From Oscillospiraceae bacterium (lineage in GTDB: Bacteria > Bacillota > Clostridia > Oscillospirales > UBA929), in NCBI GenBank assembly GCA_031254195.1, contig JAIRUW010000013.1, positions 1-64,000 of the forward strand: a stretch of DNA of 64,000 bases, written 5' to 3'. Of this stretch, positions 17,929 to 26,983 are shown one piece after another; the first letter of the stretch is position 1, and each line of letters starts with the position of its first letter. A model generated the notes under the pieces. That model was not told where the DNA came from. It was given only the letters and a program-made list of their open reading frames with translations, and ran no database searches. A program made the position numbers and the translations under genes.

Positions 17929-18108
17929 TTACCCGATTTCTATCGTGCCGGACGTCTTGTTCACATCAACTGTCTGCACGCCCTCAATCGTCTCCAGCGC
18001 GGTTTTCAGCGCGATCCTCATTTGGGCGCTGGCGACGCCTGAACCAATATCTTTCCGTTTTTCCCCGGCTGTACGTGCCGTCTCTATCCTCCCGGCCGGT
18101 TTATCCAA
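17929..18108 (-). CDS. 59-residue HMA-like microprotein lacking the CxxC motif
   Basis: This short ORF has a strong ribosome site (AAAGGAGG, nine bases before a TTG at 18108). The C-terminal two thirds, QMRIALKTALETIEGVQT followed by VDVNKTSGTIEIG, fit the helix-strand pattern of heavy-metal-associated (HMA) domains, which have ALxxIxGVxxVxVN. Where HMA domains carry GMTCASC, this one has GSGVASA, so both metal-binding cysteines would be missing. The gene converges on the PstS-like gene, with 20 bases between the stops, and starts 50 bases from the divergent promoter at 18158. Family assignment is tentative. It could be a degenerate relic, though the frame and ribosome site are intact. Confidence 0.55.
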   Translation of the reverse strand: MDKPAGRIETARTAGEKRKDIGSGVASAQMRIALKTALETIEGVQTVDVNKTSGTIEIG

Positions 18109-18157
18109 CAGCGGACGCCTCCTTTAACAGTATCAGCGCTAGTATGGCGCAAAAAAC

Positions 18158-18186
18158 TTGACGAAAGTATGCTTTTCAGCTATAAT
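18158..18186 (+). promoter_or_regulatory. Consensus sigma-A promoter
   Basis: TTGACG, a 17-base spacer and TATAAT lie about 50 bases upstream of the small lipoprotein gene at 18237. It is very close to consensus. Confidence 0.85.
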
Positions 18187-18236
18187 ACGATTATTAAGTT
18201 ACCTGTAAAATCACAGTTTGAGGAGGAGAACACAGG

Positions 18237-18626
18237 ATGAAAAAGAGAATCGCTATCGTATTATTAGTGGGAGTGATCGCCATTGCATTGTTTGGCTGCG
18301 ACGGAGCCACATCAAATGTTTTATCGGGGTCAGGCTCGAGAGTTTTTAGTCCCGGCAGTTGGACGATGAAAGGATCATGGAACGGGCATGTGTCGAGGGA
18401 TTACAACCTAACCGCCGATAATGCGGAGACTATTTCTGTGGAAAGCACGAATAGCGGAGGCACACTGACACTTCAGCTAACGCAGGGGGATTACGAGCGT
18501 AATGTTGACATATCAGACGAGTTCAACGGAAATATTGACTTGAGTGATTTTGAAGAGGGCAAAATAAAAATCCGATTAAATCTTGACGGTGCAAAGAACA
18601 TTGATTTGAAGATAACATGGCGTTAG
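18237..18626 (+). CDS. Small lipoprotein, unknown function
   Basis: The 129-residue product has a lipoprotein signal (KKRIAIVLLVGVIAIALFGC, Cys at residue 21). The mature domain is short and beta-rich (ETISVESTNSGGTLTLQLTQGD, GKIKIRLNLDGAKNIDLKITW), like a single jelly-roll or Ig-type sandwich. GAGGAGGA precedes the ATG and a near-consensus promoter drives it, so expression is probably strong. It is a monocistronic unit facing fliB. I do not recognise the family. Confidence 0.75.
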   Translation: MKKRIAIVLLVGVIAIALFGCDGATSNVLSGSGSRVFSPGSWTMKGSWNGHVSRDYNLTADNAETISVESTNSGGTLTLQLTQGDYERNVDISDEFNGNIDLSDFEEGKIKIRLNLDGAKNIDLKITWR

Positions 18627-18707
18627 TGTATGGCTACATCCCAATCAATCCCCTTTGATAAGATTATCATTAGTATGGCGCGCTGATGCTTGAATATGCA
18701 AATGATT

Positions 18708-18719
18708 TATCGCGCGATA
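18708..18719. other. Perfect 12-base palindrome between converging genes
   Basis: TATCGCGCGATA lies in the 123-base gap between the small lipoprotein gene and fliB, flanked by TGCAA and TTGCA. It could be a terminator core or a protein-binding site. There is no T tract. Confidence 0.3.
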
Positions 18720-18749
18720 CAGTTGCACAAGCCTCGGAGCGTTATCATT

Positions 18750-19964
18750 TCAGTGCAAAGCAAGTATGGTCATATAGGCCAATGTATGAAGATTGTTCTC
18801 ATGCAGAATGCGTATAATCTGCTGTATGAGCTGTTCGTTGTGCAAAATCTCACGAGCCAGCAATTGGACAACGGTCAAAGCGGTTTGCACGTCCAAATAG
18901 CCCTGTTCGCGCGCGACGCCGGCCATGAAAAATTTGATCAAGCCGTATAGCATCACCAAATAAACGTACGCGTTCCAGATGGATGGGAAGGCGCCGAACG
19001 GCATCATCATCAAAAAATACTCATGCACTAAAACGTGTTCTAACATATGGCCGTGTTCGGAAAAGAAGGGCTTGACATATGTGTCCATACCGGACATATA
19101 GTTTTCCAAAAGCCGCTCCTCGGAAGCGCTTTCGGCGGTATACCCCAGCCCCAGAAGCGCGCGCCGGTACATGTCCCGATATTTCACAGAGGATGCTTCT
19201 TTTTTATGATCGCTGATCAGCTTCAGCAATTGGATTTGCAAGCCGGGAACGGCTTGAAGTATCGCCAACTGCTGTTTTGTCTCCATTGCCTTCTCATACT
19301 GCCTGCTTGTGGCGGCGATCAAAGAAGGAATGAGATCAGGATCATCGTTTTCCATCATTTGATGAAAAAACATGCCCAACAATACCACTCGTTCGGGTAC
19401 GGTATACCTCCGGTCCTGTAAAATCGAAATTCCAAACGCGCGCAGTTCCGTAAAATAACGCTCCGGCTTGCGTTTGGATACATCATTCGATGAATCGAAG
19501 ATACGTTGGAGGGGCCAATACCGATTCACTTCTATGACTGAAAAGGACATCGGTTCCGCAGGCAAAAGGACGGCGCGCGTCACGGCCGGACAGGAAAGCT
19601 GCGCCGACATTTCCAAAACCCCATCGACGGAATGTACGACGCGCGGATAGTTTTTACATGTATGAGATAGCATGTCCTCGCCCAATGTGAGCTGTATGCG
19701 GCACAAACCCTGTTCGTTGAGAAACGGGCAATTGCCCTCCTGTGTCAGGACAAACTTGGCGTAAGAGCAATCAGACGCGGCGTCACGGACCCGCGCAATC
19801 TTACCTCGCAGCTCGTTCCCCAGATCTGAATCACGGCACTGCCGATATTTTTTATATGTTTTCTTATCGATATCCAAACGCCAGTCATGACAGCAATTGT
19901 CGTCACAGGCACCCGCAACGCAACGAAAGTCTTTCATAAAGCCGGGCATGAGATACGTTGGCAT
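18750..19964 (-). CDS. fliB: Flagellin lysine-N-methylase FliB-like protein
   Basis: FliB methylates surface lysines of flagellin. The N-terminus shows the family's cysteine cluster FRCVAGACDDNCCHDWRLDID. A second cluster follows (NCPFLNEQGLCRIQ and SHTCKNYPRVV), suggesting a metal centre. At 404 residues it is of typical length. AAAGGAAGCTGGAGA precedes the ATG. It lies 43 bases downstream of an EAL/HDOD gene on the same strand, probably as an operon. The flagellar operon is 20 kb away and no flagellin gene is in the window. Confidence 0.88.
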   Translation of the reverse strand: MPTYLMPGFMKDFRCVAGACDDNCCHDWRLDIDKKTYKKYRQCRDSDLGNELRGKIARVRDAASDCSYAKFVLTQEGNCPFLNEQGLCRIQLTLGEDMLSHTCKNYPRVVHSVDGVLEMSAQLSCPAVTRAVLLPAEPMSFSVIEVNRYWPLQRIFDSSNDVSKRKPERYFTELRAFGISILQDRRYTVPERVVLLGMFFHQMMENDDPDLIPSLIAATSRQYEKAMETKQQLAILQAVPGLQIQLLKLISDHKKEASSVKYRDMYRRALLGLGYTAESASEERLLENYMSGMDTYVKPFFSEHGHMLEHVLVHEYFLMMMPFGAFPSIWNAYVYLVMLYGLIKFFMAGVAREQGYLDVQTALTVVQLLAREILHNEQLIQQIIRILHENNLHTLAYMTILALH

Positions 19965-20007
19965 TCTCCAGCTTCCTTTCTTTCAACATGCCGTTTACCC
20001 GTGAAAA

Positions 20008-21261
20008 TCAGCCTGTTTCCTCCTGCAAATGCAGTTCCGCGCTCCACTGAAGGGAGTCGGCGTACAGATCCGACATGTCGCCGCTGTCAACAGATAGGGC
20101 GTTACTCAAGCGCAGGACCTCTTCCCAGTTGCCCTTCTCCAGCGCGATGATGAGATCCAGCGTGTCGCGCATATATCCCCGCCCGCCCGTCAGGGCGGTA
20201 TGGGACAGTTCGGGCAAGGTGACGTCCTCAAGCAGGGAGTGTATATTCGTATCCAGCATAATATCCAGCAGGGAAAACAGCCCGGTGAGGAAAAACGCGT
20301 CGCTTTCCTGCGGAAGCTGGAGGTGCAATGCCACCGTTTCGCAAAAATGGGCGCGTACCAGGCTCATTTCGATCAGTTCAGGCGGTTTGCGGTCGCTCAT
20401 GTTGACCAGCGCGGCAAACGAGATCCACTTCTTCAACTCCATCTGCCCGAGATACACAACGGCTTTCTTAACGTCCGTAATCTCCTTAACCAGCCCGAAA
20501 TAGGCGGAATTGACCAATTTCAGGATTTTATAGGTCAATCCTATATCCTGCTTGATGATGGCGGCGATCCGGTTAAAATCAATACCATCGCGGCTGACCT
20601 CCGCCATCATACGCAGCGCGTTGATACGCATGACGCCGACGGTTTTCTCGGACATTGTGGTAGGCCTGGCGAAAAAGTAGCCTTGGAAGAGCTGGCAGCC
20701 CAGTTCCCGCGCTTTTTCATACGCAGTGTGCGTTTCGACCCTTTCGGCCAGCAGCAGGCATTTTGCCAGATTGATATGAGAGCATACGGCATAAAAATTT
20801 TTCATGGAAAATACGCTGTCAAAAAAATCAACCTTAACGATGTCGGCCAGGCGCAGCAGCGGCTTGAGCGCCGGGCGGAAAACAAAGTCGTCCAGAGCCA
20901 GCATATAGCCCAGCGATTTCAAACGGCGCAGCTCCTCCAGCAGCTCTGGCGTCGGGTCAACGTCCTCCAATATCTCGACGACCAGGCTTTGCGGCGGGAA
21001 ATAGGCGGGGACGCCGTCGAGCAGGAGTTTTTGCGTAAAATTCACAAAAGCCTTCTTGCCTCCGGCGAGCTTATCAATGCCGCGAACCTGAAACGCCTCG
21101 ATGACGGCGGCGGTCGCCGCGTCTCCGTCAACGAGGTTGCCCGAGTTGTCCGCATGGGGGCCGCCCCTGTACAGCATTTCGTAGCCATACAGGCGCATGT
21201 TCTGATCCAAAATCGGCTGCCGCGCAAAATAGGTCTGCACTTCGTCCACCATCCCGATCAT
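20008..21261 (-). CDS. EAL-HDOD signalling protein (YuxH-like)
   Basis: The N-terminal half is a diverged EAL domain (FARQPILDQNMRLYGYEMLYR, LVVEILEDVDPTPELLEEL, LALDDFVFRPALKPLL). The C-terminal half is an HDOD domain (IAAIIKQDIGLTYKILKLVNSAYFG, LGQMELKKWISFAALV). This architecture is known from YuxH-type proteins, where the EAL part often lacks catalysis. The start is uncertain: ATGs at 21273, 21261 and 21252 are all possible. I used 21261, which has GGGGAAC upstream. Co-transcription with fliB suggests a link to motility. Whether it cleaves or only binds cyclic di-GMP cannot be decided here. Confidence 0.88.
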   Translation of the reverse strand: MIGMVDEVQTYFARQPILDQNMRLYGYEMLYRGGPHADNSGNLVDGDAATAAVIEAFQVRGIDKLAGGKKAFVNFTQKLLLDGVPAYFPPQSLVVEILEDVDPTPELLEELRRLKSLGYMLALDDFVFRPALKPLLRLADIVKVDFFDSVFSMKNFYAVCSHINLAKCLLLAERVETHTAYEKARELGCQLFQGYFFARPTTMSEKTVGVMRINALRMMAEVSRDGIDFNRIAAIIKQDIGLTYKILKLVNSAYFGLVKEITDVKKAVVYLGQMELKKWISFAALVNMSDRKPPELIEMSLVRAHFCETVALHLQLPQESDAFFLTGLFSLLDIMLDTNIHSLLEDVTLPELSHTALTGGRGYMRDTLDLIIALEKGNWEEVLRLSNALSVDSGDMSDLYADSLQWSAELHLQEETG

Positions 21262-21465
21262 GATGTTCCCCATTTTAACATAACACCAAGCAAACGGCAA
21301 GTGTGTTTGTACGTTATGTCCGGGCAAACGTATGAAACCTGTTTCGCATCCCCGTCCTCCGTATCTCCCTAAATAAACATGTTGTTTGGAAACGCCCCGG
21401 CGCCTCCGGCGCCCCGGCGTACATTCTCATTAACACTACCATTTACATTACCATTACCATTAACA

Positions 21466-21500
21466 GCTTGATTTGCTTGATTGATGGCAGCAAATCAAGC
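21466..21500. repeat. Perfect 11-base inverted repeat in a 380-base intergenic stretch
   Basis: GCTTGATTTGC and GCAAATCAAGC are separated by 13 bases. Just upstream, at 21430-21465, is a short imperfect ATTACC repeat. The stretch 21328-21710 between the EAL/HDOD and Xre genes otherwise shows a GC-rich CGCCCCGGCG duplication at 21392-21418 and no convincing gene; the open frame at 21503-21778 has no ribosome site. Confidence 0.4.
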
Positions 21501-21710
21501 AATTGCTTGTTTTGCAGACATGCAAACCCTCCCTTGTGTCCCGCCTAAGCCTTGCGTATGCTGGGTTTTGGCTGTTCTCCGACATGTTGTTTTTGGTGCT
21601 GTCGGAAGGGGAGAAGGTTTGCTTGAGGGTGCTTGACATTTTGGGCGTGAACCCCGCGCTTCCTGCATTTGCTTGTGCGTTATGTCACTCTCACTGCTCT
21701 AAATCTGTTC

Positions 21711-21944
21711 TCATTCGGTCACCAGCAATTTATATGGCTCCACTTCCAACGCCTCTGAAATTTTATATAGGGTTTTGAGACTAATGGGCTTGTAACATCC
21801 CGCAGCTTCAATCTGTGAATAATACGAAATGGAGATATTCAATTTTTCACAAAAGGTTTCCTGTGTATATCCCCTGAGTTTCCTAAAATACGCGATCCTC
21901 AGTCCAAGTTGACGAAACCTGTCTTCATACATTTTATCTGCCAC
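21711..21944 (-). CDS. Small Xre-family HTH regulator
   Basis: The 77-residue protein is a single HTH_3 domain: LGLRIAYFRKLRGYTQETFCEKLNISISYYSQIEA with the recognition helix at about residues 36-48, then LYKISEALEVEPYKLL. Single-domain Xre proteins of this size are usually repressors that dimerise on inverted repeats. It is divergent from a small lipoprotein gene at 22050. The 105-base region between them contains a consensus promoter and a nine-base inverted repeat placed as an operator would be. Confidence 0.9.
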   Translation of the reverse strand: MADKMYEDRFRQLGLRIAYFRKLRGYTQETFCEKLNISISYYSQIEAAGCYKPISLKTLYKISEALEVEPYKLLVTE

Positions 21945-21971
21945 AAAATCACCCTATATTATTATAAGGGC

Positions 21972-22030
21972 TTGACAAGATAAAAATTACTAACTATAAT
22001 GGCATAATATACTACTACACAAGTAGTATA
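21972..22030 (+). promoter_or_regulatory. Consensus promoter with downstream operator-like inverted repeat
   Basis: TTGACA (21972-21977), 17 bases and TATAAT (21995-22000) form a perfect promoter. TATACTACT (22008-22016) and AGTAGTATA (22022-22030), separated by five bases, form a perfect inverted repeat at the expected transcription start. Binding there would block the lipoprotein gene at 22050. The divergent Xre protein is the obvious candidate ligand. Confidence 0.75.
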
Positions 22031-22049
22031 ATGAAGGGAGAACTCTAAT

Positions 22050-22475
22050 ATGAACAAGCGAATCCTCGCCCTTACGCTCGCGCTGTTCCTTATTTTATCC
22101 GTTGTTGGTTGCACGGCTGTGGAAATCCCGCCAAGTATTCAAGCTGATTTGCCTGCCGGAGAAAGCCACCCCGCCACCTCATCTGCCGCCGATGTCCCTG
22201 CCAATGAAAACCACTCCGCCAACCCGCCCGCCGTCAATTTTCCGGCGGTCGGGTTAAACCCGTCGGGCGTGTCAAACAACGGCGCGGATAAATGGGAGTA
22301 TAAGTGGCTTTCAATGTATAGGAGTGGTTTTATCGACAATGTAGGTAATGCTTCAGAGTGGAATACCGACAACCTAAATCTCCTTGGCACGGAAGGCTGG
22401 GAGTTGGTTTCCGTTTCCTCTACTGGTCAAAATTGGGACGAGCTAAATTTTTTCTTCAAACGCAGACTTCCTTAA
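22050..22475 (+). CDS. Small lipoprotein with DUF4177-like C-terminus
   Basis: The 141-residue protein has a lipoprotein signal (LTLALFLILSVVGC, Cys near residue 21). An Ala/Pro/Ser-rich linker of about 50 residues with a loose repeat (PAGESHPATSS, PANENHSANPP) follows. The C-terminal domain of about 60 residues (DKWEYKWLSMY, LNLLGTEGWELVSVSS, LNFFFKRRLP) matches the DUF4177 pattern of a small beta-alpha domain ending in a basic strand. GGGAG precedes the ATG. Its promoter carries the probable Xre operator, and a terminator follows. Function unknown. Confidence 0.78.
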   Translation: MNKRILALTLALFLILSVVGCTAVEIPPSIQADLPAGESHPATSSAADVPANENHSANPPAVNFPAVGLNPSGVSNNGADKWEYKWLSMYRSGFIDNVGNASEWNTDNLNLLGTEGWELVSVSSTGQNWDELNFFFKRRLP

Positions 22476-22501
22476 CCTCTTGCAAGACATACGCAATACC
22501 A

Positions 22502-22525
22502 CAGGGACGCCAAACGGCGTCCCTG
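22502..22525. terminator. Hairpin terminator between the lipoprotein gene and groEL
   Basis: A perfect ten-base-pair stem (CAGGGACGCC / GGCGTCCCTG) with an AAAC loop is followed by CAACTTTATA on the + strand. It sits between converging genes and may serve both. Confidence 0.7.
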
Positions 22526-22544
22526 CAACTTTATATCCGGAGGC

Positions 22545-24182
<1,638 letters not shown>

Positions 24183-24194
24183 TCAAATCCTCCC

Positions 24195-24497
<303 letters not shown>

Positions 24498-24506
24498 TTA
24501 TGTGTC

Positions 24507-24533
24507 TTAGCACTCTCAGCATCAGAGTGCTAA
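24507..24533. promoter_or_regulatory. CIRCE operator (HrcA binding site)
   Basis: TTAGCACTC, nine bases and GAGTGCTAA form a perfect CIRCE inverted repeat 24 bases upstream of groES, just downstream of the predicted transcription start. It indicates heat-shock control by HrcA, which is not in the window. Confidence 0.97.
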
Positions 24534-24544
24534 CATGCCTTATC

Positions 24545-24573
24545 ATCATAATAGCGCCGCCTGCAAGACGCAA
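24545..24573 (-). promoter_or_regulatory. groESL sigma-A promoter
   Basis: On the - strand TTGCGT, a 17-base spacer and TATGAT precede the CIRCE element. Confidence 0.7.
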
Positions 24574-24681
24574 ACGGCGCTGTTGCGCAAAAATGGGCGT
24601 TATTGGGCAATATGCTGATATTTTCTTGCAATATCACCCGATTGCTCACGTATGCGCGTTTTCTGCTGTTTCCACTCCGCG

Positions 24682-25641
24682 CTAATACAGTTTAGGTAAT
24701 GTATCCAGCGTCACCGCGTACTCGCTTTGGTATGCCGCCCGCAGTTCTCCGGGACTTGTCATGTCATGAAAGACGCTCTTGCTCCATGTCATAAACCATG
24801 TCCACGGGATATGCGTCTGGGAGAGCTTTTCAAGGCTGGGCAGCGGGCCGGTTTCGCCCAGCGCGGCAATCTTGTCCGCTGTGGTGATCTCTTTCAGTTC
24901 CGCGTACTGCTCCGCGTAGTCGCTGTGGTTATGCGCTTTTAAGTAAACATCACGCGAAATGACGTCACATACATCGTCGCCGGCATAGCCCTCTTTCAGC
25001 GGGGAGTTCCATACCCAGATCAAATTGTGCAGCCCGTGGCGGTTGACAAAGCGGTCAAACATCATCCTATAAAGCCCGCGCGCCGTCTCCGGCCCCTTGC
25101 TGCCCCACCAGAACCATTTGCCCTCGGCCTCGTGGAAAGGCCGCCACAGGATGGGGACGCGTTTTTCGGCAAAGGGCTTCAAAAGCCCCGCCATGACGTC
25201 TAAATCATGGACAAACGCCTCCCGCTCGGGCGTGCCGTTCTCCAGCACCCGCCTGGCGTCGAAGGCCGTTTTTTCCTGATAGAATGCCTTGCCCGCGCCG
25301 TAGAGCGGCGAGAACCAATGCCACGTGAAGGTGATCAGCCCCTTCCGCTCCGCCCATTTCCACGCTTGCTCCAGCGTATTCTTGTTTTCTTCGACCTCCA
25401 GCAAGCACTCTTCATCGCTTTCGGCATAGTTGATGTTGGGTGAATACGCCAGCAGCTCGAAGCCGCACAGCGCGGGAGCCGCGCCGCCCGTGATGTCGGC
25501 AATGCCTTTCAGCTCCTCTTGCGCCGTTGTTTGCGTGTGCTGGCCTGTTATAACGCCGTTTCCGCGCAGTTCATAGAGGTATTGCAGTACGGCGCGCGCC
25601 TCGGGGCTCGCCTGCGGGTTGCAGGGGGTATATGTTTTCAT
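24682..25641 (-). CDS. GH26 beta-mannanase-like hydrolase (cytoplasmic)
   Basis: This is a 319-residue single-domain GH26 enzyme. The acid/base glutamate is in WRPFHEAEGKWFWWG, the classical GH26 signature. The nucleophile is in AALGETGPLPS, and the aromatic ITFTWHWFSPL strand is present. GH26 members cleave beta-1,4-mannan or mixed-linkage glucan. No signal peptide is visible, so it probably acts on imported oligosaccharides. The mannitol-dehydrogenase-family enzyme at 26984 may act in the same pathway. No transporter genes are adjacent. Substrate is inferred from the family only. Confidence 0.9.
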   Translation of the reverse strand: MKTYTPCNPQASPEARAVLQYLYELRGNGVITGQHTQTTAQEELKGIADITGGAAPALCGFELLAYSPNINYAESDEECLLEVEENKNTLEQAWKWAERKGLITFTWHWFSPLYGAGKAFYQEKTAFDARRVLENGTPEREAFVHDLDVMAGLLKPFAEKRVPILWRPFHEAEGKWFWWGSKGPETARGLYRMMFDRFVNRHGLHNLIWVWNSPLKEGYAGDDVCDVISRDVYLKAHNHSDYAEQYAELKEITTADKIAALGETGPLPSLEKLSQTHIPWTWFMTWSKSVFHDMTSPGELRAAYQSEYAVTLDTLPKLY

Positions 25642-25703
25642 GGTTGCGCCTCCTCACTTAAATAGAGTATAGCAGGATTTCAGAGTGAGGACAAGTGGTT
25701 GCG

Positions 25704-25940
25704 CTATTTCCGCTCCACCAGAATTAGGTCGTCCCCGATCCGCCGGATGCAGTCCCAAGGGATGACGATGTCCTCCTCCCGTCCAAACAGTCCGAAATAC
25801 CGGCACGGCCCAGGCACTATGATCGCTACCAGGCGCCCGCTGTCAACGTTGACCTCCACATCAATGGGGAAGCCCAAACGGACGCCGGTGCATATGTCGA
25901 TGACCTCTTTGCCCCGTATATCCACAATACGGCAGTGCAT
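25704..25940 (-). CDS. YlmC/YmxH-family PRC-barrel protein
   Basis: The 78-residue protein is a single PRC-barrel domain of the YlmC/YmxH sporulation group: RIVDIRGKEVIDICTGVRLGFPIDVEVN, VAIIVPG, and IVIPWDCIRRIGDDLILVE. Members occur in endospore-forming Firmicutes, often under sporulation control, with unknown biochemical role. GGGGGCGGAGAT precedes the ATG. It lies in its own short unit upstream of the GH26 gene on the same strand. Confidence 0.85.
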   Translation of the reverse strand: MHCRIVDIRGKEVIDICTGVRLGFPIDVEVNVDSGRLVAIIVPGPCRYFGLFGREEDIVIPWDCIRRIGDDLILVERK

Positions 25941-26008
25941 ATCTCCGCCCCCTTTTAAGTTTCATGTTAAAATGTATGAGAAAAACGCAAAAATGATACC
26001 GCAACCCC

Positions 26009-26037
26009 TTTACAATGCCCGGATGATGTGGTAGACT
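26009..26037 (+). promoter_or_regulatory. Sigma-A-type promoter
   Basis: TTTACA, a 17-base spacer and TAGACT end 43 bases before the gene at 26081. Confidence 0.55.
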
Positions 26038-26080
26038 ATATCTGTATCTTGGAATACCTGTATGCGTGGAGGTGTAAACT

Positions 26081-26914
26081 ATGGCGATTAACCCTATCGG
26101 CTCCGCCGGAATCAATCCAAACATGAACATCGCGCCGTTGGGCCAGCCGAGGCCGGTCGATCCGGCAGCCAACCCCAATACATTCACCCAAGAGCAGCAG
26201 CAAGCGCCGGAGATAGGGCGCAACCTTGCCCCGGCCGGCGAGGCGGCTAAGTTCGGTATGATCGAGTTAAAGGACAGGGCCGCGCAGCTCGGCACCGCGG
26301 TTGACCAGGCCGGACAGGCGCAGGGCTCGGTCGTTCCCCAGCAGATGCTGTCGGTGGGCGCGGACGGCAAGGTCGAAAGCGGCCGTTCGGCGGGGCAAAA
26401 CATGGAATCCGTGCAGACCGGGGCGGCTCCTGCGCCGGGCGCGGCAGTTTCTATGTTTGATCATAAAACCCCGGCGGAAGCGGCTAAGAATGACAACGCC
26501 CCGTCTTTCGCGATCGAGACGCCGGAGAACGGCGCGAACGAAAACGCCGTAAGAAGCCTCGCAAACGGTTTCAACGCGATGGCCAGGGCGGCGGACGAGA
26601 TTGGTTCCGACCGCTTGCAAACCCGCTTGAACGCCATTTATGAAGACGCCTCCGCCGGGCTGTCCAATGTAGGCGTCAACATGGGCGCCAACGGAACGCT
26701 GAGCGTCGATTTCCAACCCGGCCAGGACAGCGGGGGAACGCTGGGCGAATTCGCGTCGAGGCTGAAAAATCTCGCCAATGAGGTCAGTCAGAATCCGGGG
26801 GCGTTCGCTCAAAACGCCGACAATGGGATGCTCTACAGCAACAACGGCGGCGCGCTGACGCAAATCGCGGCGCAGATGTCGAGCATCGGCCAGCTCTTTG
26901 ATTCCTTTATGTAA
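26081..26914 (+). CDS. Unknown protein with FliD-like C-terminal motif
   Basis: The 277-residue protein has no signal peptide or membrane segment and is rich in Ala, Asn, Gly and Gln, with little Cys or Trp, a composition typical of axial or secreted flagellar proteins. The region LQTRLNAIYEDASAGLSNVGVNMGANGTLSVDF, followed by LKNLANEVSQNPGAF, resembles the part of FliD (hook cap) where a GI/GV motif, a 'G-x-L-x-D' strand and a count of residues precede the C-terminal coil. The end reads IGQLFDSFM. GTGGAGGTGTAAACT precedes the ATG and a terminator follows, so it is a single-gene unit. I do not recognise the family; secretion through the flagellar export system is a guess. Confidence 0.7.
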   Translation: MAINPIGSAGINPNMNIAPLGQPRPVDPAANPNTFTQEQQQAPEIGRNLAPAGEAAKFGMIELKDRAAQLGTAVDQAGQAQGSVVPQQMLSVGADGKVESGRSAGQNMESVQTGAAPAPGAAVSMFDHKTPAEAAKNDNAPSFAIETPENGANENAVRSLANGFNAMARAADEIGSDRLQTRLNAIYEDASAGLSNVGVNMGANGTLSVDFQPGQDSGGTLGEFASRLKNLANEVSQNPGAFAQNADNGMLYSNNGGALTQIAAQMSSIGQLFDSFM

Positions 26915-26933
26915 TATTTCGACAAAATAGCAC

Positions 26934-26971
26934 AAAATGTCTCCCCGTCCTCTCGACCGGGAGACATTTTT
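26934..26971 (+). terminator. Intrinsic terminator
   Basis: AAAATGTCTCCC and GGGAGACATTTT form a 12-base-pair stem ending in TTTTT, 20 bases after the unknown gene at 26081-26914. Confidence 0.88.
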
Positions 26972-26983
26972 GGAGAAAGGATA

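Noticed and set aside
20200..21372. 390-codon + strand frame opposite the EAL/HDOD gene
   Set aside because: The opposite strand encodes recognisable EAL and HDOD domains. This frame has no domain and no ribosome site.
21503..21778. 91-codon + strand frame in the gap before the Xre gene
   Set aside because: There is no ribosome site, the residue pattern is not convincing, and it overlaps the end of the Xre gene.
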